Shown: in pieces, positions 46,468-54,359 of the stretch
Layout of the letters: every line of letters begins with the position of its first letter
Position numbering within the stretch: the stretch's first letter is position 1
The notes under the pieces: generated by a model
Databases searched by the model: none
What the model was told of the DNA's origin: nothing
What the model saw: only the letters and a program-made list of their open reading frames with translations
Assembly: GCF_001723605.1 (NCBI RefSeq)
Contig: NZ_CP017111.1
Span: 682,001-746,000, forward strand
Direction of reading: 5' to 3'
Origin: Sulfurospirillum halorespirans DSM 13726
Lineage (GTDB): Bacteria > Campylobacterota > Campylobacteria > Campylobacterales > Sulfurospirillaceae
Length of the DNA stretch: 64,000 bases
Translations under genes and position numbers: made by a program

Positions 46468-47078
46468 GAGAGTGATGGCGAGTAATTTTTCAGGATTTTC
46501 TCACAACTTTTATATTCAGGCATAAACTCACCCACGCAGTTCCAAAAAGCTTTTTGGTGGTGTTTGTGTTCGATGTGTGAGAGTTCGTGAATGACGATGT
46601 ATGTGATGCACTCAAGAGGGAGTTGAGCAAGGCTTAGGTTGAAGCTAAGCTCATTGGTGTGGCTGCAACTTCCCCAGCGTCTTTTGGCTTTTCGAAAGCG
46701 GATATGTGTGGGTTTTACGCCCATTAAAAAGCTCCACTCTTCCACCAAGCGTGTCACCAAGGGGATGCTTTTTTCTCTGTAAAAGGACTCAGGTGTTTGG
46801 TTTACATGTAAAAGAATCGGCTCTCCCAAATAGAGCACTTTCCCCTCATTTTCAAACAGCGATGCGAGTGTTGTGCGCTCTTTGGCCGCTTTCATTTTTG
46901 CAAAGATCCAGAGCGCTTTTTGCATCACTAAGGTATGAATGTAGGCTGTATTGGAGGAGGGGGTTTTGACGATGACCCCTTGGATGGGGTCTATCTTGAT
47001 GTAGAAGTTTTTTAGACGCTTGTTTGTGATGATGGAGTATGAAAGTTGTTGCCCTTCATACTCTAAAATGTTAGTCAA
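46464..47078 (-). CDS. YgjP-like zinc metallopeptidase-fold protein (M48/DUF45)
   Basis: 204 residues. The zinc motif [16 protein letters not shown] (HExxH with the third ligand downstream) and [21 protein letters not shown] are the standard YgjP/DUF45 signatures. These proteins are predicted peptidases of unknown substrate. No ATG fits well; the TTG at 47078, overlapping the dnaJ stop by 8 bases, gives a sensible N-terminus, with 47120 as the next option. It contains TTACATGTAA at 46802. Confidence 0.75.
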   Translation of the reverse strand: MTNILEYEGQQLSYSIITNKRLKNFYIKIDPIQGVIVKTPSSNTAYIHTLVMQKALWIFAKMKAAKERTTLASLFENEGKVLYLGEPILLHVNQTPESFYREKSIPLVTRLVEEWSFLMGVKPTHIRFRKAKRRWGSCSHTNELSFNLSLAQLPLECITYIVIHELSHIEHKHHQKAFWNCVGEFMPEYKSCEKILKNYSPSLS

Positions 47079-48207
47079 ACCAGCTTTTGATTTTATCGAA
47101 GACGCTTTCAAATTTTTCATCTTTGTGTTTGGTTTCAATGCCAAATTCTGCTTGGAGTTTCTCAAGCATCTCTTTTTGCTCTTTGGTCAGCTTTTTAGGG
47201 TAGCGAATCGAAATTTGTGCGATCATGCCACCTAGTTGATGGGTATGCACATTTTTGACGCCCTCTTTTTTAAAAATAAACTGCTGTTTATCTTTCGCGC
47301 CCAAAGGAAGTTCGAGTTCGGTTTCGCCACGAATCGTTGGAATTTTGATCGTTTGACCTAGGGCTACTTGGGTGAAAAAGATGGGGACTTCGATGTAAAT
47401 ATCATCATTATGGCGTACAAAATGCTCATCTTCTTTAACATGCACTAAGATGTAAAGATCACCGCGTGTTCCACGCTCATCGATGTTCCCTTTGCCTGCT
47501 ACGCGAATGCGGTTGTTGTTATCGATGCCCTCAGGAATGTCGATGGTGACTTTATCGTCCACTTGACTAAAGCCTTTGCCGTTACAGCTTGGGCATGGAT
47601 TGGTGACAACGCTGCCTTTACCATTACACGCAGGGCAAGTTTGAGAAAAGGTCATAAACCCTTGTCGATAAAAGACTTGTCCTTTACCTTTACACTCTTT
47701 ACATGTTGCCTTAGCTTTGTCTTTGCTTCCGGTACCATCACACGTCTCGCAGGGTTTTTTATAGGAGAAACTGACCTCTTTTTTGCATCCAAAAATGGCT
47801 TCATTAAACGCTAGCGTGACTTCAGCTTCGAGGTCGAGGTTGTATTTGCGATTTTGTTTTGATCCACCGCCACCGAAACCACCGCTGCTACCAAATCCTC
47901 CGCCAAAGACAGACTCGAAGATGGAGCCAAGATCACCCATGATGTCTTCATAGCGCATATCTGAGAAGTGGCTAAAGCCTTGGGAGTCGAGTCCTGATTT
48001 ACCGTAACGATCATACGTGGAGCGTTTTTGCTCGTCACTTAAGACTTGGTAGGCTTCATTGATCGCTTTAAATTTCTCTTCAGCCTCTTTGTCACCTTGG
48101 TTGCGGTCAGGATGGAATTGCAACGCTAATTTTCGGTATGCTTTTTTAATCTCTGCAGCATCTGCAGATCTACTTATTTCCAATATTTCGTAATATTCTA
48201 GATCCAC
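47071..48207 (-). CDS. dnaJ: Chaperone protein DnaJ
   Basis: Hsp40 co-chaperone of DnaK, 378 residues: J-domain (about 1-70) with the HPD tripeptide in FHPDRN, a Gly/Phe-rich stretch, four CxxCxGxG zinc repeats ([32 protein letters not shown]) and the C-terminal substrate-binding domains. I use the GTG at 48207 (AGAGAA upstream), which gives the usual D-L-E-Y-Y-E-I-L opening; the earlier in-frame start at 48243 is unlikely. In C. jejuni dnaJ neighbours racRS-recR; here those genes are about 5.5 kb away. Confidence 0.96.
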   Translation of the reverse strand: MDLEYYEILEISRSADAAEIKKAYRKLALQFHPDRNQGDKEAEEKFKAINEAYQVLSDEQKRSTYDRYGKSGLDSQGFSHFSDMRYEDIMGDLGSIFESVFGGGFGSSGGFGGGGSKQNRKYNLDLEAEVTLAFNEAIFGCKKEVSFSYKKPCETCDGTGSKDKAKATCKECKGKGQVFYRQGFMTFSQTCPACNGKGSVVTNPCPSCNGKGFSQVDDKVTIDIPEGIDNNNRIRVAGKGNIDERGTRGDLYILVHVKEDEHFVRHNDDIYIEVPIFFTQVALGQTIKIPTIRGETELELPLGAKDKQQFIFKKEGVKNVHTHQLGGMIAQISIRYPKKLTKEQKEMLEKLQAEFGIETKHKDEKFESVFDKIKSWFD

Positions 48208-48275
48208 TATTGTTCTCTTTACATGTAAGATTTTGAAGATCACGATTCTACCAAATTCTAGTTTAAATTTTGGTT

Positions 48276-48312
48276 GTTAAGGTAGGTTAACAAATGGTTA
48301 AAAGCTCGTTAA
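48276..48312 (+). promoter_or_regulatory. Four phased GTTAA boxes before the Spy-like gene
   Basis: GTTAA occurs at 48276, 48286, 48297 and 48308, i.e. with steps of 10, 11 and 11 bases, in the 151-base divergent region between dnaJ and the Spy-like gene. Direct repeats on one face of the helix are the usual binding pattern of OmpR-family response regulators (CpxR boxes are GTAAA repeats about 10 bases apart). The last box lies where a -35 would be. Confidence 0.55.
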
Positions 48313-48358
48313 GACCAGAGGGGTAGTATTTCATCATAAAACTTTTAAGGAGTAGATT

Positions 48359-48862
48359 ATGAAAAAAACAATCTTAACACTAGCAACGTTGGTTGCGCTT
48401 GGAACGACGGGTGCTTTTGCTTATGGCATGAGTGGTAACTGCCAAGAGATGCAGCCTGGTATGGGTATGAATGGTGGCAAAATGATGCTAGGACAAGGAA
48501 TGCGTGGTGCTAAAGGTGATATGATGGGCATACCGATGCTTGAAAAACTCAATCTTACCGATGATCAAGAGCATAAACTCGATGTTTTACGCAGTGAATT
48601 TAAACTCGAAATGACAAAATTACGTGACCCAAAAATGATGACTAAAATGCAAGATCTCATGAGTGGTGAGAGCTTCAACAAAAAAGAGTTCATTAAACTG
48701 AACAATGAAATGCACGAAAAAATGGTAGCCGTTCAAGCCGATCACATGGAAAAAGTGTTTAACATTTTAACCAAAGAACAACGTGCTGAACTTAAAACAT
48801 TGATGAGCCAAAAACCTAGCAGACCCGCTCCTGGGCAAGCACCTGCGCCTGTCAGTAAATAA
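48359..48862 (+). CDS. Spy/CpxP-like periplasmic stress protein
   Basis: 167 residues: signal peptide (about 1-20, cleavage after AFA), a Met/Gly-rich segment (GMSGNCQEMQPGMGMNGGKMM) that could bind copper or other soft metals, then a helical LTxxQ-family domain (MLEKLNLTDDQEHKLDVL; ILTKEQRAEL) and a Pro-rich tail. Relatives are the chaperone Spy, CpxP and zinc-resistance ZraP, all induced by envelope or metal stress, which fits the phased GTTAA boxes upstream. AAGGAG precedes the ATG. Confidence 0.8.
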   Translation: MKKTILTLATLVALGTTGAFAYGMSGNCQEMQPGMGMNGGKMMLGQGMRGAKGDMMGIPMLEKLNLTDDQEHKLDVLRSEFKLEMTKLRDPKMMTKMQDLMSGESFNKKEFIKLNNEMHEKMVAVQADHMEKVFNILTKEQRAELKTLMSQKPSRPAPGQAPAPVSK

Positions 48863-48883
48863 ATAGCCCTTATTAAGATCCTT

Positions 48884-48910
48884 AAGACCTCCTCCTCGGA
48901 GGTCTTTTTC
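48884..48910 (+). terminator. Rho-independent terminator after the Spy-like gene
   Basis: AAGACCTCC pairs with GGAGGTCTT around the loop TCCTC, followed by a T-run. A textbook terminator 22 bases after the stop. A palindrome copy (48921) follows 11 bases later. Confidence 0.9.
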
Positions 48911-49018
48911 TCAATCTCCTTTACATGTAAACTCCTTCTACTTCACACAATTCCTTTTTTTTACTTTAGACAAAACAATTGACTAGGATTATTTAGCTCT
49001 TTATGTCTGCCTGCTTGC

Positions 49019-49024
49019 TATAGT
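49019..49024 (+). promoter_or_regulatory. Predicted extended -10 for the SLAC1/TehA-like gene
   Basis: TATAGT preceded by TG and one base (TGCTATAGT) lies 39 bases before the ATG. No -35 at a proper distance. Confidence 0.4.
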
Positions 49025-49062
49025 TACATCAAAATTTATTAATATAATAATAAAGGATAATT

Positions 49063-50031
49063 ATGGAAGTGATGCAAGAAGTGGAGCAAAATAGGCTCAA
49101 ATTTTTCCCCATTATGATGTACGCAACGGTTATGGGTATGAGTGGTTTGACCATCATGTACCAAAAAGCTGCCCTTTGGCTAGGCTTTTCAGCGTTGATT
49201 GGCGAGGTGTTAATGGCGATCACAACACTGCTGTTTGGTGTGATCAGTGTGATTTACATCACAAAGTTTTTGAAGTACCGTGCTGCTGTTAAAAAAGAGT
49301 TTAGCCATCCGGTGCGTATTAATTTTTTTGCAGCGGTTTCAATCTCTATGCTTATGTTGGCGATTATCTACAAAGAGCATTATCCCTTTGTGGCAGCCTT
49401 GTTTTGGTACCCAGGTGCGGCGCTTCATTTTTACTTAACGATGCACACGATCTCGTTTTGGATCAACAACAACCAAGAGTTGGATCACTCCAATCCTGCG
49501 TGGTTTATCCCCATTGTGGGCAATGTCCTCATTCCTGTGGCAGGTGTTGGGTTTGCAAGCCAAGGTGTGTTGCTCTATTTCTTTAGCACGGGCATCTTCT
49601 TTTGGGTGATTTTGTTTGCTATTTTGCTCAATCGCATCATTTTTCACCACCAGATGGCAAACAAATTTATGCCAACGATGTTTATTCTTATCGCACCACC
49701 TGCGGTTGGGTTTATTGCCTATGTGAAGATTTATGAGGTGGTTGACACCTTTGCGATGATCTTATTTAATCTCGCACTTTTTTTCACCTTCTTGATCGCC
49801 TTTATGTATAAAAATTTTATCAAAATCAAGTTTTTTATCTCATGGTGGGCGTTTGTCTTCCCTGTGGCGGCAATGGCAATTAGTACGATGCTCATGTACC
49901 AACAAACGCAAGATCTGCCCTTGTTGGTGCTTGCGTATACGATGATTGCGCTCACAAGCGTTATTATCACGATCGTCATTTATCAAACGTTGATTCACAT
50001 GCAAAAAGGTGACATCTGCGTTCAAGAGTAA
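49063..50031 (+). CDS. SLAC1/TehA-family anion channel or transporter
   Basis: 322 residues with about ten membrane segments and little else. The pattern FPIMMYATVMGMSGLTIMYQKAA, FWYPGAALHFYLTMHTISFWI and PAWFIPIVGNVLIPVAGVGFAS (in segments) fits the TDT/SLAC1 group, which includes plant SLAC1, bacterial TehA (tellurite resistance when overexpressed) and Mae1 malate carriers. Substrate is an anion of unknown kind. The gene starts after an AAAGGATAATT site and is followed by a small conserved gene after 24 bases. Confidence 0.82.
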   Translation: MEVMQEVEQNRLKFFPIMMYATVMGMSGLTIMYQKAALWLGFSALIGEVLMAITTLLFGVISVIYITKFLKYRAAVKKEFSHPVRINFFAAVSISMLMLAIIYKEHYPFVAALFWYPGAALHFYLTMHTISFWINNNQELDHSNPAWFIPIVGNVLIPVAGVGFASQGVLLYFFSTGIFFWVILFAILLNRIIFHHQMANKFMPTMFILIAPPAVGFIAYVKIYEVVDTFAMILFNLALFFTFLIAFMYKNFIKIKFFISWWAFVFPVAAMAISTMLMYQQTQDLPLLVLAYTMIALTSVIITIVIYQTLIHMQKGDICVQE

Positions 50032-50055
50032 ATTAAAATTCCAAAGGAAAATTCA

Positions 50056-50448
50056 ATGCAAAAAACAATTTTTATGGACAAATACCCACTCTATTCGCTG
50101 ATCATTCAAAAAAGTGAGACGGGTTATGAAAACGTTGGGCAGATCATTGCCTATTTTAAAGAGAAGATCAGTGAGCATCCTATCGCAAAATTTATCGCGG
50201 TGTTTGACCATTATGCGCATACAAAATCCTTAGGTGGTGAGATCATGGAAGGGCTCAAAGATGCTCAAAATATCATCTTCTGCTTTGGTCCGATGATTCC
50301 TAATACCAAAATCGTCGCTGTGCGCCCTCGCAGCATTGCCGTTTGCGAATTAGAAGCCTCTTTTATCATCGAATTTTTAGAAGCACCCAAAGAGGAGATG
50401 CACGCCTTGATGGAATCTTGGACAAAAGCGCTTGTTGAAGTTAAATAG
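50056..50448 (+). CDS. DUF6858-like conserved small protein
   Basis: 130 residues, soluble, no signal peptide. Conserved-looking segments are YPLYSLIIQKSETGY, FIAVFDHYAHTKSLGG and KDAQNIIFCFGPMIPN. I recognise it as a conserved family of Campylobacterota and other Proteobacteria without known function (DUF6858 by recollection). It follows the channel gene by 24 bases and is probably in its operon. Confidence 0.65.
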   Translation: MQKTIFMDKYPLYSLIIQKSETGYENVGQIIAYFKEKISEHPIAKFIAVFDHYAHTKSLGGEIMEGLKDAQNIIFCFGPMIPNTKIVAVRPRSIAVCELEASFIIEFLEAPKEEMHALMESWTKALVEVK

Positions 50449-50470
50449 TTCTATACTCTTTTACATGTAA

Positions 50471-50500
50471 GATACAAGAGCAATCACGCGCTCTTGTATC
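50471..50500 (+). terminator. Terminator-like hairpin before the cyd operon
   Basis: GATACAAGAGC pairs perfectly with GCTCTTGTATC (11 base pairs, 8-base loop), 22 bases after the preceding stop and right behind a TTACATGTAA copy (50461). The downstream run is pyrimidine-rich but not all T. Confidence 0.65.
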
Positions 50501-50572
50501 CCTCTGGCTCTTTTCTCTCTTTGTCTCTGCTTTTATAAGCACTCCATTTATAAAATATTAACTAATAAAAAT

Positions 50573-50578
50573 TATAAT
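50573..50578 (+). promoter_or_regulatory. Predicted -10 element for the cyd operon
   Basis: TATAAT, 31 bases before the first gene of the operon (50609), in a very A/T-rich leader. AGGAAAAAACAG precedes that gene's ATG. Confidence 0.5.
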
Positions 50579-50608
50579 TCAATAAAATAAATAATCAGGA
50601 AAAAACAG

Positions 50609-50821
50609 ATGAATTTTCGATTTTGGATAGCTCTCTATAAAGAGGGTTTTAGCCATTTGAGGGTTGGAAAAACATTGTGGAAAGTGATTTTTATTAAGCT
50701 TTTGGTGATGCTAGTTCTTTTCAAAGGACTCTTCTTCAACGAAACCTTGCATACGCTCTTTGAAGATGAGACGCAAAAAAGCGAGTATGTATTAGATAAT
50801 TTAACAAAGGATATCAAGTGA
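50609..50821 (+). CDS. DUF4492-like small membrane protein
   Basis: 70 residues with one hydrophobic segment (about 24-42) and basic residues before it. Proteins of this kind (DUF4492) precede cydAB in many Campylobacterota and Bacteroidota, so it probably helps assemble or stabilise the bd oxidase; there is no direct proof here. Its stop overlaps the GTG start of cydA (GTGA), so the two are translationally coupled. Confidence 0.75.
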   Translation: MNFRFWIALYKEGFSHLRVGKTLWKVIFIKLLVMLVLFKGLFFNETLHTLFEDETQKSEYVLDNLTKDIK

Positions 50822-52347
50822 ATGAACTCGCTTCGGTGGATTGGAGTAGGGCGCAATTTGCGCTGACCGCCATCTACCATTTTTTATTTGTTCCCTTAAC
50901 ATTGGGGCTCAGTTTTTTAGTGGCAATTATGGAGACACTTTATGTCAAAACGGGTGATCTGGAGTGGAAAAAAGCAACCAAGTTTTGGATGACGCTTTTT
51001 GCCATAAACTTTGCTATCGGCGTTGCTACAGGGCTCATTATGGAGTTTGAATTTGGTACCAACTGGGCGAATTATTCGTGGTTTGTCGGTGACATCTTTG
51101 GCGCACCGCTTGCGGTAGAAGGCATTTTAGCCTTTTTTATGGAGTCCACCTTTTTTGCCGTCATGTTTTTTGGCTGGAACAAAGTCAGTAAAGGCTTTCA
51201 TCTGCTCTCGACGTGGTTGGTTGCCCTTGGCTCCAACCTCTCTGCCTTTTGGATTTTGGTGGCGAACGGTTGGATGCAGTATCCTGTTGGGATGGTGTTT
51301 AATCCAGACAGTGCGCGCAACGAGATGGCAAACTTTTTTGATGTTTTGCTCTCACCTGTGGCGATTGCAAAGTTTTTGCATACGGTTGCAAGTGGCTATG
51401 TGATTGGATCGTTGTTTGTTGTGGGCATCTGCGCATGGTTTTTACTTAAAAAACGCCATCTTCATTTTGCCAAACGCAGTATGCTTGTGGGAGCATCCTT
51501 TGGTTTACTCACCTCCCTTTTTTTAACCCTCAGTGGTGATGAGAGTGCCTATCAGGTTGCACAACATCAACCGGTTAAGCTTGCGGCGATGGAAGGGATT
51601 TATAAAGGAGAACATCGTGCGGGTCTTATTGCGTTTGCCTTTTTAAATCCTGATAAAAAAATAGGCGATGATCTACACCCTTTTATCGGTGATATTGAGA
51701 TACCGTATCTTCTCTCGTTTCTAGGATACCGCAACATTGAGGCGTTTGTACCAGGTTTAGATGATTTGGTGTATGGCAATCCCTCAAAAGGGGTCGTATC
51801 GGCAAGCGAGCGTATCGAAAGTGGCAAAATAGCGCTGAGTGCGCTTAAGAGCTATCGTGAAGCGAAAAAAGAGGGTAATGCGGCTTTAATGCAAGAATCC
51901 CACACGCTTTTAACGACGCACATGCCCAATTTTGGTTATGGTTATTTGGACAGACCTGAGCAGATCGTGCCTCCCATTGCACTAACGTTTTACACGTTCC
52001 ATCTGATGGTCAGTCTTGGTATGTGGTTTCTAGCGCTGTTTATCATTGTACTTTTTCTCTTAATGAAGCGTGAGATAATGCGTTATAAACCTATTTTGTA
52101 TGCAGCGCTTTGGAGCATTCCTTTGGGTTATATTGCCGCTGAGTGCGGCTGGATTGTGGCGGAGGTTGGCAGGCAACCGTGGGCGATTCAAGACTTGATG
52201 CCAGTCCACATTGCTGCAACGAACTTAGGCAGTGGGAATGTGATGATCTCATTTACCCTATTTGCCATACTTTTTACCCTTTTGTTGATTGCTGAGATTA
52301 AGATCATGGTGAAGCAAATCGCAATCGGCCCTGATGGAGGTCACTGA
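50818..52347 (+). CDS. cydA: Cytochrome bd quinol oxidase subunit I
   Basis: Main subunit of the high-affinity bd oxidase, which reduces oxygen to water with quinol. 509 residues, about nine membrane helices. Conserved parts visible: haem-ligand region WSRAQFALTAIYHFLF (His near residue 19), GLIMEFEFGTNWANYSWFVG, and the quinol-site GRQPW near residue 445. For an anaerobe or microaerophile it serves oxygen scavenging and defence. GTG start coupled to the DUF4492-like gene; cydB begins in the stop codon (TGATG). Confidence 0.96.
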   Translation: MNELASVDWSRAQFALTAIYHFLFVPLTLGLSFLVAIMETLYVKTGDLEWKKATKFWMTLFAINFAIGVATGLIMEFEFGTNWANYSWFVGDIFGAPLAVEGILAFFMESTFFAVMFFGWNKVSKGFHLLSTWLVALGSNLSAFWILVANGWMQYPVGMVFNPDSARNEMANFFDVLLSPVAIAKFLHTVASGYVIGSLFVVGICAWFLLKKRHLHFAKRSMLVGASFGLLTSLFLTLSGDESAYQVAQHQPVKLAAMEGIYKGEHRAGLIAFAFLNPDKKIGDDLHPFIGDIEIPYLLSFLGYRNIEAFVPGLDDLVYGNPSKGVVSASERIESGKIALSALKSYREAKKEGNAALMQESHTLLTTHMPNFGYGYLDRPEQIVPPIALTFYTFHLMVSLGMWFLALFIIVLFLLMKREIMRYKPILYAALWSIPLGYIAAECGWIVAEVGRQPWAIQDLMPVHIAATNLGSGNVMISFTLFAILFTLLLIAEIKIMVKQIAIGPDGGH

Positions 52348-53480
52348 TGTTTGAACTACTCTCTTTGCTTCAATTGCAACAGTTGTGGTGGATTATTGTA
52401 AGCCTTTTAGGAGGCATTTTTGCGTTTTTACTGTTTGTACAAGGGGGTCAAACCTTCCTGTTTTCCCTTCCTGCCAATGAAACAGAAAAAACGATGTTGG
52501 TCAACTCTTTGGGGCGAAAATGGGAGCTTGGCTTTACCACGTTGGTTCTCTTTGGCGGTGCTTTATTTGCGGCATTTCCTCTTTTTTACGCGACCAGTTT
52601 TGGGGGTGCGTATTGGGTCTGGCTTGCCATTTTGTTCTGTTTTATCATTCAAGCGGTCAGTTACGAATACCGAAAAAAGCCTGATAATTTTTTAGGAACG
52701 AAAACATACGAATGCTTTTTGTATCTCAATGGAAGCTTAGGTGTTTTACTCTTAGGTATTGCCATCAGCACCTTTTTTAGCGGAGCAGCGTTTCATCTCG
52801 ATGAGAACCGCTTTGTCTTTTGGGATAATCCTTTACGGGGGCTAGAAGCGCTACAAAATCCATTTAATTATCTTTTAGCATTCACGCTTTTCTTTCTTTC
52901 GCGCATCGGTGCAGGGCTTTATTTTATCAACACGATAGACCATGATGCTTTACATGTAAAGATCAAAACGATGCTTAGATCGCAGACGCTGCTCTTCTTA
53001 CTCTTTTTTGCAAGCTTTATGGGTTGGATTCTCACCAAAGAGGGATTTGCCTATGATCCTCTCACCAAAGTGGTGATGATCGTGCCGTACCATTATGCCA
53101 ACAATTTTGCCCAAATGCCTTGGGTCTTAGCGCTTTTTTGTCTGGGCGTTTGTTTGGTCGTTTTTGGCGTGTTGCGCACCCTTTTTAGCACCAACAAAAC
53201 AAGCATTAAGCCTTTTGGTGTGGGCGTTGTTTTTACGGTGATGGCACTGTTTCTCACGGTTGGACTGAACTATACCGTTTTTTATCCCTCTTTGAGCGAT
53301 CTTTCAAGTTCATTGCACATTGAAAATGCGAGCGGAAGCTTCTATACATTGACAACGATGAGTTATTTGGGGTTGATGATTCCGTTTGTTGTGGCATACA
53401 TTGCTTACGCGTGGTATGCTATGAATCGTGTGAAAATTACGGAAGCAGAGATGAACGACTCTAGCCAACATCACTATTAG
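52347..53480 (+). CDS. cydB: Cytochrome bd quinol oxidase subunit II
   Basis: Second membrane subunit of the bd oxidase, 377 residues, about eight helices, beginning with LQQLWWIIVSLLGGIFAFLLFVQGGQ (in segments), the usual CydB opening. The start overlaps the cydA stop by one base. A TTACATGTAA copy (52950) is read L-H-V-K in a loop. The operon continues with a very small ORF 9 bases later. Confidence 0.94.
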   Translation: MFELLSLLQLQQLWWIIVSLLGGIFAFLLFVQGGQTFLFSLPANETEKTMLVNSLGRKWELGFTTLVLFGGALFAAFPLFYATSFGGAYWVWLAILFCFIIQAVSYEYRKKPDNFLGTKTYECFLYLNGSLGVLLLGIAISTFFSGAAFHLDENRFVFWDNPLRGLEALQNPFNYLLAFTLFFLSRIGAGLYFINTIDHDALHVKIKTMLRSQTLLFLLFFASFMGWILTKEGFAYDPLTKVVMIVPYHYANNFAQMPWVLALFCLGVCLVVFGVLRTLFSTNKTSIKPFGVGVVFTVMALFLTVGLNYTVFYPSLSDLSSSLHIENASGSFYTLTTMSYLGLMIPFVVAYIAYAWYAMNRVKITEAEMNDSSQHHY

Positions 53481-53489
53481 GAGAACAGT

Positions 53490-53594
53490 ATGGATTACAC
53501 ACATTCGCTTTTATGGTTACTATCATGGCCACTGCTGATTGGATTAAGTTATGGATTTATTCGTTTAAATCTTTATATTCTTAAAGATGAGTAA
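53490..53594 (+). CDS. 34-residue CydX-like small membrane protein
   Basis: A 34-codon ORF 9 bases after cydB, with a very good AGGAGA ribosome site 5 bases before its ATG. The product starts MDYTHSLLWLLSWPLLIGLS, has one membrane-spanning helix (about 7-28) and ends in a charged LKDE. CydX, the third subunit of bd oxidases, is encoded in just this place, has a similar size (37 residues in E. coli) and one helix. Sequence identity to known CydX is not evident, so the call rests on position, size and ribosome site. Confidence 0.7.
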   Translation: MDYTHSLLWLLSWPLLIGLSYGFIRLNLYILKDE

Positions 53595-53656
53595 AGGATT
53601 TCCCTTTATTCGTCCCCTTCCGCTCGTTCTTTTAAAGAAAAGAGAGACAAATTCAG

Positions 53657-53662
53657 TATAAT
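53657..53662 (+). promoter_or_regulatory. Predicted -10 element for racR
   Basis: TATAAT, 26 bases before the racR ATG, in the 93-base gap after the CydX-like ORF. Confidence 0.5.
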
Positions 53663-53687
53663 TGTAAAAAAGCTCTAAGGTCATAGA

Positions 53688-54359
53688 ATGATTAACGTTT
53701 TGATGATAGAAGATGATGCTGAATTTGCTGAAATCTTAAGTGAATACCTCGCGAAATACAATATCAAAATCACCAATTATGAAGACCCTTATTTGGGATT
53801 AACCGCAGGCATTAAAAAGTACGATCTGCTGATTTTAGATCTGACGTTGCCGGGGATGGATGGACTTGAAGTCTGTAAAGAGATTGTGGCACAGTACGAC
53901 ATTCCCATCATTATCTCCTCAGCGCGCAGTGACATTAGCGACAAAGTGATCGGGCTTCAAATCGGGGCAGATGATTATCTGCCAAAACCGTACGATCCTA
54001 AAGAGATGTACGCGCGCATTCAAAGCTTGATCCGTCGTTACAAAAAGAGCTCCACGCTCGAAGATCAGCAAGGAGCGAGTGTCTTTTTGGTCGATGAAAA
54101 ACGCCATGAGATCTCGTTTAAAAATGAAGTTTTAAGTCTTACCCCTGCTGAGTATGAGATTCTCTCTTACATGATCAAGCAAAATGGTTTTTCGATTTCG
54201 CGCGAACAGCTGGTCTACAACTGCAAATCCCTGAAAGATAAAGGTTCTAAGAGTTTAGATGTCATCATCGGACGATTACGTGCCAAAATTGGCGATGACT
54301 CGAAGAGTCCGGAATACATCCACTCGGTTCGAGGGATTGGGTATAAGCTGGTTGGATGA
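53688..54359 (+). CDS. racR: OmpR-family response regulator (RacR-like)
   Basis: 223 residues: receiver domain (about 1-118) with acidic pocket MIEDDAEF, phosphorylation Asp in LLILDLTLPGMDGLE (about residue 51), Lys in YLPKPYDPKEM; winged-helix DNA-binding domain (about 130-223) ending SPEYIHSVRGIGYKLVG. The order response regulator-kinase-recR matches racR-racS-recR of C. jejuni, where RacRS controls temperature-related and, in later work, respiratory gene expression. ArsR of Helicobacter is the other close relative. Confidence 0.85.
   Translation: MINVLMIEDDAEFAEILSEYLAKYNIKITNYEDPYLGLTAGIKKYDLLILDLTLPGMDGLEVCKEIVAQYDIPIIISSARSDISDKVIGLQIGADDYLPKPYDPKEMYARIQSLIRRYKKSSTLEDQQGASVFLVDEKRHEISFKNEVLSLTPAEYEILSYMIKQNGFSISREQLVYNCKSLKDKGSKSLDVIIGRLRAKIGDDSKSPEYIHSVRGIGYKLVG

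Noticed and set aside
47700-47710. A further palindrome copy in dnaJ (TTTACATGTT)
   Set aside because: Two mismatches; it encodes a zinc-finger cysteine (L-C-K-E-C region) conserved in all DnaJ, so it is explained by protein function.
48979-49024. TTGACT at 48979 as -35 for the SLAC1/TehA-like gene
   Set aside because: The distance to the -10 at 49019 is about 34 bases, far from the 16-18 needed.
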